From assembly GCA_017958015.1 (NCBI GenBank), contig JAGDDM010000047.1:1-26462 (forward strand): a DNA stretch of 26,462 nt, in the 5' to 3' direction. Shown here one piece after another: positions 22,918-26,462 of this stretch (position 1 is the first letter of the stretch; each line of letters opens with the position of its first letter). The notes under the pieces were generated by a model. The model did not search any database. It had not been told where the DNA came from and worked only from the letters and a program-made list of their open reading frames with translations. The DNA is from Abditibacteriota bacterium. Lineage in GTDB: Bacteria > Armatimonadota > UBA5829. Made by a program: the position numbers and the translations under genes.

Positions 22918-25317
22918 CTATCCGCTTATGTATGTGCGGATTCTGTCGGCGCCGGTGATAAGCTCTCCGGCGGGGGTGATGAGCGTGGGTGCCTGGGTGA
23001 TACCGGTGGCCCGCACTCTGTCGGGATTGTCCTCGGCGTACATCTCGTTGTAGGCGATGTCGTTTTCATTGAGATACCGCTTGATGACGTCGCAGTTGGG
23101 ACAGGTGTGGGTGGTCACAAGGAGGGGAATGTCTCCCTCGGCGGTGACGGGCTTGGCGCCGTTCTGACCCAGAGTATCGAAGTTTATGGCGCAGCCGTCG
23201 GGTCCGCACTCGCCGTCGTGAACCATGGGTCCGGTGTGGGTGAGGACGCTGTTCTCCGGCTCGTAGGTCCGCCTGTCCTTAAACTCCTGAGCCTTGCCGT
23301 CGTTCCAGTTGCCCACGGCTCTGTAATAGCCGGTGATGCGGCTGTAAACTTCCGTCTTCTTGCCGCAGTAGGGGCACTCGGGCTCCTCGCCGGTGATGTA
23401 GCCGTGATCCGCGCAGATGGAGTAGGTGGGACTGATGGTGTAGTAAGGCAGTCTGTAATTCTCGGCAATCTTCCGAACCAGGTTCATGGCCGCCTGCCAG
23501 CCGGGGAGCTTCTCACCCAGGAAGCCGTGGAACACGGTGCCGGAGGTGTAGAGGGTCTGGAGCTCGTCCTGAACGTCAAGGGCGCTGAAGATGTCCTCGC
23601 TGTAGCCCACGGGCAGGTGGGAGGAGTTGGTGTAGTAAGGCGTGCCGTTCATGTTGGCGGTGATGATGTCCGGGTAGACTTTCTTGTCGTGCATGGCGAA
23701 GCGGTAGGTGGTGCTCTCCGCCGGGGTGGCCTCCAGGTTGTAGAGGTCGCCGTACTCCTCCTGATAGTCCGCCAGCCGCTCTCTCATGTGATTGAGGACG
23801 TCCTTGGTGAACTGCTGGGTCTCGGGATGAGTCATGTCCTTCCGGAGCCAGCGGGCGTTGAGACCCGCCTCGTTCATACCCACAAGGCCGATGGTGCTGA
23901 AGTGGTTTCTGAAGGTGCCCAGATAAACCTTGGTGTAGGGATAGAGACCGGCTTCAAGAAGGCCCGTGAGAACCTCACGCTTCACCTTGAGACTTCTGGC
24001 GGCGATGTCCATAAGCTTGTCCAGCTCTCTGTAGAACTCCGCTTCCGTGGCGGACTCGTAGGCGAGGCGGGGCATGTTCAGGGTGACAACACCGATGGAA
24101 CCGGTGTTCTCGCCGGCGCCGAAGAAGCCGCCGGTTTTCTTCCGGAGTTCCCGGAGATCAAGGCGCAGGCGGCAGCACATGGAGCGGATGTCGCTGGGCT
24201 TCATGTCGGAGTTCACGTAGTTGCTGAAGTAGGGAATACCGTACTTGGCGGTCATCTCGAAGAGGAGCTTGTTGTTCTCCGTCTCGGACCAGTCGAAGTC
24301 GGGAGTCACGGAGTAGGTGGGAATGGGATACTGGAAACCTCTGCCGTTGGCGTCGCCCTCAATCATAACCTCGATGAAGGCCTTGTTGACGATGTCCATC
24401 TCCGCCTTGCAGTCGCCGTAGGTGAAGTCCATCTCCTTGCCGCCCACGATGGCCGGAAGATCCTTCAGGTCCTGAGGGACAGTCCAGTCAAGGGTAATGT
24501 TGGAGAAGGGAGCCTGGGTGCCCCATCTGCTGGGAGTGTTGACGCCGAATACGAAGCTCTGAATGGCCTGCTTAACCTCTTTGTAGGAAAGGTTGTCCGC
24601 CTTCACAAAGGGAGCCAAGTAGGTGTCAAAGCTGGAGAAAGCCTGAGCGCCGGCCCACTCGTTCTGGAGGATGCCAAGGAAGTTCACCATCTGGTTGCAG
24701 AGGGTGGAAAGGTGTCCCGCGGGCTTGGAGGAGATTCTGCCGGCGACGCCGGTGAGACCGGTCTGAATGAGCTGCTTCAGGTTCCAGCCGGCGCAGTAGG
24801 GAGACAGCATGGAAAGGTCGTGGAGGTGGAGCCGCACGTCTCTGTGGGCGTCGGCGATTTCCTTGTCGTAAACCTCGCTGAGCCAGTAGTTGGCGGTGAT
24901 GGCGCCGGAGTTGCCCAGAATGAGACCGCCCAGGGAGTAGGAAACGGTGCTGTTCTCCTTGACACGCCAGTCGTTGATCTTCAGATAGTCGTCAACCACT
25001 TTCTGGTAGTCAAGCAGAGTGGACTCGGTGTTTCTTATGTTCTCTCTCTTTTTGCGGTAGAGAATGTAGGCCTTGGCCACGTCGAAGTAGCCCGCCTCGG
25101 AGAGAATCTTCTCAACACTGTCCTGAATGTCCTCAACGGTGACCTTCTCGTCCTTTACCTTGGTCTCCGCGTCGGAGACGGCCTTGACCGCCAGCCACTG
25201 GAGAACATCCGGATGAGATTCCTTGTTCAGAGAAAGGAAAGCCTTTCCTATGGCCACGACGATCTTGTTCAGATCGAAATCGGCGAGAGCGCCGTTGCGT
25301 TTAACGATTTTGTACAT
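22918..25317 (-). CDS. nrdD: Anaerobic ribonucleoside-triphosphate reductase with fused C-terminal glutaredoxin-like domain
   Basis: 799 residues from the ATG at 25317 (GAGG six nt before; a 22-codon upstream extension to 25383 lacks a ribosome site). It makes dNTPs without oxygen using a glycyl radical. The N-terminal ATP cone begins IVKRNGALADFDLNKI, SMCCRL holds the likely active-site cysteine, CADHG and CPYC (635, 648, 651) form the zinc site, and SRITGYYR carries the radical glycine (about 663). After a linker with further cysteines, residues about 727-799 form a glutaredoxin-like domain with CPNC (739-742) and TQAPTL, the cis-proline loop. Such a fusion suggests reduction by a built-in redoxin rather than by formate. 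NrdG, the activase, is encoded just upstream. The promoter and a NrdR operator lie about 90-155 nt upstream. Confidence 0.95.
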   Translation of the reverse strand: MYKIVKRNGALADFDLNKIVVAIGKAFLSLNKESHPDVLQWLAVKAVSDAETKVKDEKVTVEDIQDSVEKILSEAGYFDVAKAYILYRKKRENIRNTESTLLDYQKVVDDYLKINDWRVKENSTVSYSLGGLILGNSGAITANYWLSEVYDKEIADAHRDVRLHLHDLSMLSPYCAGWNLKQLIQTGLTGVAGRISSKPAGHLSTLCNQMVNFLGILQNEWAGAQAFSSFDTYLAPFVKADNLSYKEVKQAIQSFVFGVNTPSRWGTQAPFSNITLDWTVPQDLKDLPAIVGGKEMDFTYGDCKAEMDIVNKAFIEVMIEGDANGRGFQYPIPTYSVTPDFDWSETENNKLLFEMTAKYGIPYFSNYVNSDMKPSDIRSMCCRLRLDLRELRKKTGGFFGAGENTGSIGVVTLNMPRLAYESATEAEFYRELDKLMDIAARSLKVKREVLTGLLEAGLYPYTKVYLGTFRNHFSTIGLVGMNEAGLNARWLRKDMTHPETQQFTKDVLNHMRERLADYQEEYGDLYNLEATPAESTTYRFAMHDKKVYPDIITANMNGTPYYTNSSHLPVGYSEDIFSALDVQDELQTLYTSGTVFHGFLGEKLPGWQAAMNLVRKIAENYRLPYYTISPTYSICADHGYITGEEPECPYCGKKTEVYSRITGYYRAVGNWNDGKAQEFKDRRTYEPENSVLTHTGPMVHDGECGPDGCAINFDTLGQNGAKPVTAEGDIPLLVTTHTCPNCDVIKRYLNENDIAYNEMYAEDNPDRVRATGITQAPTLITPAGELITGADRIRTYISG

Positions 25318-25404
25318 ACCTGTCCTCGTTGTCGAAATGGATTGGGTGAGGGTTCGGGGCTTCGAAAAATCCCGTTTCCCCACAATCGAGTGCGTTTGGA
25401 TTAT

Positions 25405-25438
25405 CGTGTAAACATACTATGTATAGTGTGTTTTCACG
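25405..25438. promoter_or_regulatory. 34-bp palindrome containing a NrdR box, nrdD operator
   Basis: 14 of 17 base pairs match across the centre at 25421/25422, with outer arms CGTG/CACG. The inner 16 bases ATACTATGTATAGTGT (25414-25429) match the NrdR-box consensus as I recall it (acaCwAtATaTwGtgt) at 14 of 16 positions. A weaker second box, ACGATATATATTATAT (25436-25451, 12 of 16), is 22 nt away, near two helical turns, and overlaps the -10. The palindrome covers the expected transcript start. Confidence 0.75.
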
Positions 25439-25444
25439 ATATAT

Positions 25445-25473
25445 ATTATATATGTACCGCAAACTTTTGTCAA
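25445..25473 (-). promoter_or_regulatory. Consensus sigma70 promoter of nrdD
   Basis: On the minus strand -35 TTGACA (25468-25473), a 17-nt spacer and -10 TATAAT (25445-25450): a perfect match to the consensus. The start should be near 25438, giving a leader of about 120 nt. So strong a promoter fits a gene held down by a repressor. Confidence 0.85.
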
Positions 25474-25491
25474 CCGGTCTCCACGCTTAAG

Positions 25492-26187
25492 TTAAAAATT
25501 TTTTCCGCGAATTTCGATTTTTTTTACGAACGGGGCCGAAATTTCGAGACATTTTTTGAGAAATTCGTCATCCGGCTCGGTGAGATTCTTGTCCGGAACC
25601 TCATCCCGGGAAACGAAAGGTTGGAGAAAATATTGTTCCGCCCCGCTAATCAGCTCCTCCCCGATTATCCGAAAGTCCTCTGTCTCGTGGATGGGCCGGA
25701 CCACCGTGGTCCGAAACTCGTATTCTTTTCCGGAGTTCATTATGAGCCCCACGGACTTTTTGATAAGGTTCATATCCACCGACGGCAGTCCGGCGGTGGC
25801 GGCGTACTTGGCCGGGGAGTTTTTGATGTCCATGGCAATATAATCCACCGAATCCGCCGCCAGCCACTTCTCTATCTCTTCGGGCCGCAGGCCGTTGGTG
25901 TCGACTTTAACGAGGTAGCCCATATCCCGAATGTCCCGCAGCAGGGGCATAATGTCCCAAAGCGACGGTTCGCCGCCGGTGACGACAACGCCGTCCAGAA
26001 GTCCCCGGCGCTTTTCCAGGAAGGCGTAGACTTCCTTTATATCGGTTCGGGGACCGCCTCCGGCGGCAAGGTCGGAGTTGTGGCAGAAGGGACAGCGCAT
26101 ATCGCAGCCCGGCAAAAACAATATGGCGGCGGTTTTTCCGGGGTAATCCAGAAGTGTGAGTTTGGCCATGGCGGCAACGGGAATCAT
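25492..26187 (-). CDS. nrdG: Anaerobic ribonucleotide reductase activating protein (radical SAM)
   Basis: 231 residues from the ATG at 26187, with AAAGGAGA seven nt before; twelve further upstream codons (to 26223) lie in the promoter. The radical-SAM cluster is C28-x3-C32-x2-C35 (PGCDMRCPFCHN), followed by the VVVTGGEPSLW motif that contacts S-adenosylmethionine and KVDTNG. It cuts SAM to place the radical on the NrdD glycine. The longer NrdG2 type, also annotated as pyruvate formate-lyase activating-like, is implied by the length. It has its own promoter and is followed by the nrdD promoter, so the two genes can be set separately. Confidence 0.9.
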   Translation of the reverse strand: MIPVAAMAKLTLLDYPGKTAAILFLPGCDMRCPFCHNSDLAAGGGPRTDIKEVYAFLEKRRGLLDGVVVTGGEPSLWDIMPLLRDIRDMGYLVKVDTNGLRPEEIEKWLAADSVDYIAMDIKNSPAKYAATAGLPSVDMNLIKKSVGLIMNSGKEYEFRTTVVRPIHETEDFRIIGEELISGAEQYFLQPFVSRDEVPDKNLTEPDDEFLKKCLEISAPFVKKIEIRGKNF

Positions 26188-26211
26188 AACAAGTCTCCTT
26201 TCGATATATAC

Positions 26212-26217
26212 ATTATA
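26212..26217 (-). promoter_or_regulatory. Extended -10 promoter of nrdG
   Basis: TGT-TATAAT on the minus strand, an extended -10 without a good -35 (GGTTCC lies 17 nt upstream). It is immediately downstream of a terminator, so it should be the start for nrdG. No NrdR box was found here. Confidence 0.55.
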
Positions 26218-26227
26218 ACACACATAT

Positions 26228-26257
26228 AAAAGCCGGAACCCGAAGGTCCCGGCTTTT
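26228..26257 (-). terminator. Strong terminator upstream of nrdG
   Basis: On the minus strand AAAAGCCGGGACC-TTCG-GGTTCCGGCTTTT: a stable stem with a C(UUCG)G tetraloop, one G:T pair, followed by TTTTATATG. It insulates nrdG from transcription coming from mnmE. Confidence 0.9.
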
Positions 26258-26283
26258 CAAAGAAAGAAGAGAAAGGGATAAAG

Positions 26284-26340
26284 GTTACGGTAAAGCGAAT
26301 CGCTCCGCTTCATCGTAACACTTTCATTACGTGTACCGTA
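26284..26340. repeat. Intergenic hairpin R5 between mnmE and nrdG
   Basis: Arms GTTACG (26284-26289) and CGTAAC (26314-26319) enclose AAGCG (26293-26297) and CGCTT (26306-26310). A further pair TACGGTA (26286-26292) and TACCGTA (26334-26340) offers an alternative fold. The AAGCGAAT core recalls R1 and R3. No ORF is seen between 26224 and 26399. Confidence 0.5.
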
Positions 26341-26374
26341 TAGGCAAAGTTCCCGAAAATCACAAAAAGTTTCG

Positions 26375-26397
26375 AAAAAAATCGGAATTTTTTTCCG
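26375..26397 (-). terminator. Weak terminator just after mnmE
   Basis: On the minus strand CGGAA-AAAAA-TTCCG followed by ATTTTTTT. The stem is only five bp, so termination may be incomplete, with the stronger terminator at 26228-26257 as a backup. Confidence 0.5.
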
Positions 26398-26399
26398 CC

Positions 26400-26462
26400 C
26401 TATTTCCCGATGCAGAAATCGGAAAAAATCCGCTCCAGCAAATCCTCGCCGCAGGCGTCCCC
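26400..26462 (-). CDS. mnmE: C-terminal tip of tRNA modification GTPase MnmE (5' part outside window)
   Basis: The last 20 codons of a minus-strand gene, ending LLERIFSDFCIGK and a TAG at 26400-26402. The IFS.FCIGK ending is diagnostic for MnmE (TrmE), which with MnmG modifies the wobble uridine of several tRNAs; the cysteine in the CIGK motif is conserved. Only this tip is visible, so nothing can be said about the GTPase domain. Confidence 0.85.
   Translation of the reverse strand, partial: GDACGEDLLERIFSDFCIGK

Noticed and set aside
25318..25383. Upstream start for nrdD
   Set aside because: No ribosome site before it, while the ATP cone begins directly at MYKIVKRNG with GAGG before the ATG.
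22846..26229. An 1127-codon plus-strand ORF opposite nrdD and nrdG
   Set aside because: It is antisense to two certain genes, is rich in G, V, H and L without any domain, and arises because the real genes use G/C at third positions. It begins inside a terminator and has no ribosome site.
26200..26230. NrdR box at nrdG
   Set aside because: The AT-rich stretch does not align with the consensus beyond a few positions.

Overview
The window (about 26.5 kb, GC-rich with AT-rich promoters) looks like chromosome from a strict or facultative anaerobe with a Gram-negative-type envelope. It carries a class III (oxygen-sensitive) ribonucleotide reductase with its activase, a long pyrophosphate-type phosphofructokinase, an oxalate/formate-type transporter and many Sec-exported proteins. 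The AspRS looks non-discriminating. The 1015-residue glycosidase-like protein ends in an OB-like domain of a style I associate with Armatimonadota/Abditibacteriota, so a gut or rumen relative of those phyla is my best guess. This is an inference, not something the sequence proves.

Layout. From 1 to about 19.9 kb every gene is on the minus strand. Positions 1-4451 hold four tandem genes for secreted calcineurin-like metallophosphoesterases (MPE1-4; MPE1 runs off the left edge), read from a good promoter at 4501-4530. Upstream of them is a tightly coupled unit: nth, then a lipoprotein with a phosphodiester-glycosidase domain, then a DinG-like helicase, joined by two ATGA overlaps and possibly followed by a 36-codon ORF. 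Further right is MFS transporter - hisS - MPE6 - MPE5 - aspS - DUF6485-like protein, so two more paralogues of the phosphoesterase family sit between the two tRNA synthetase genes. Positions 14.9-19.9 kb hold PAP2 phosphatase - GT39/ArnT-like glycosyltransferase - large secreted glycosidase-like protein, probably one operon.

A divergent region at 19.97-20.01 kb has two interleaved sigma70-type promoters. The plus-strand genes are pfp, a small TPR protein and mscL with a zinc-ribbon tail. The right end returns to the minus strand with the 3' tip of mnmE, then nrdG, then nrdD. nrdD has a consensus promoter (TTGACA-17-TATAAT) whose start region is covered by a 34-bp palindrome containing a good NrdR box, and its product carries a fused C-terminal glutaredoxin-like domain.

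The most unusual content is the six-member family of exported phosphoesterases in two clusters, with conserved extreme C-termini and invariant cysteines. Next are the intergenic mini-hairpin repeats (six-bp stems, three-nt loops), one of which is followed by a G-quadruplex motif. No CRISPR, tRNA, rRNA, IS element or prophage was seen.
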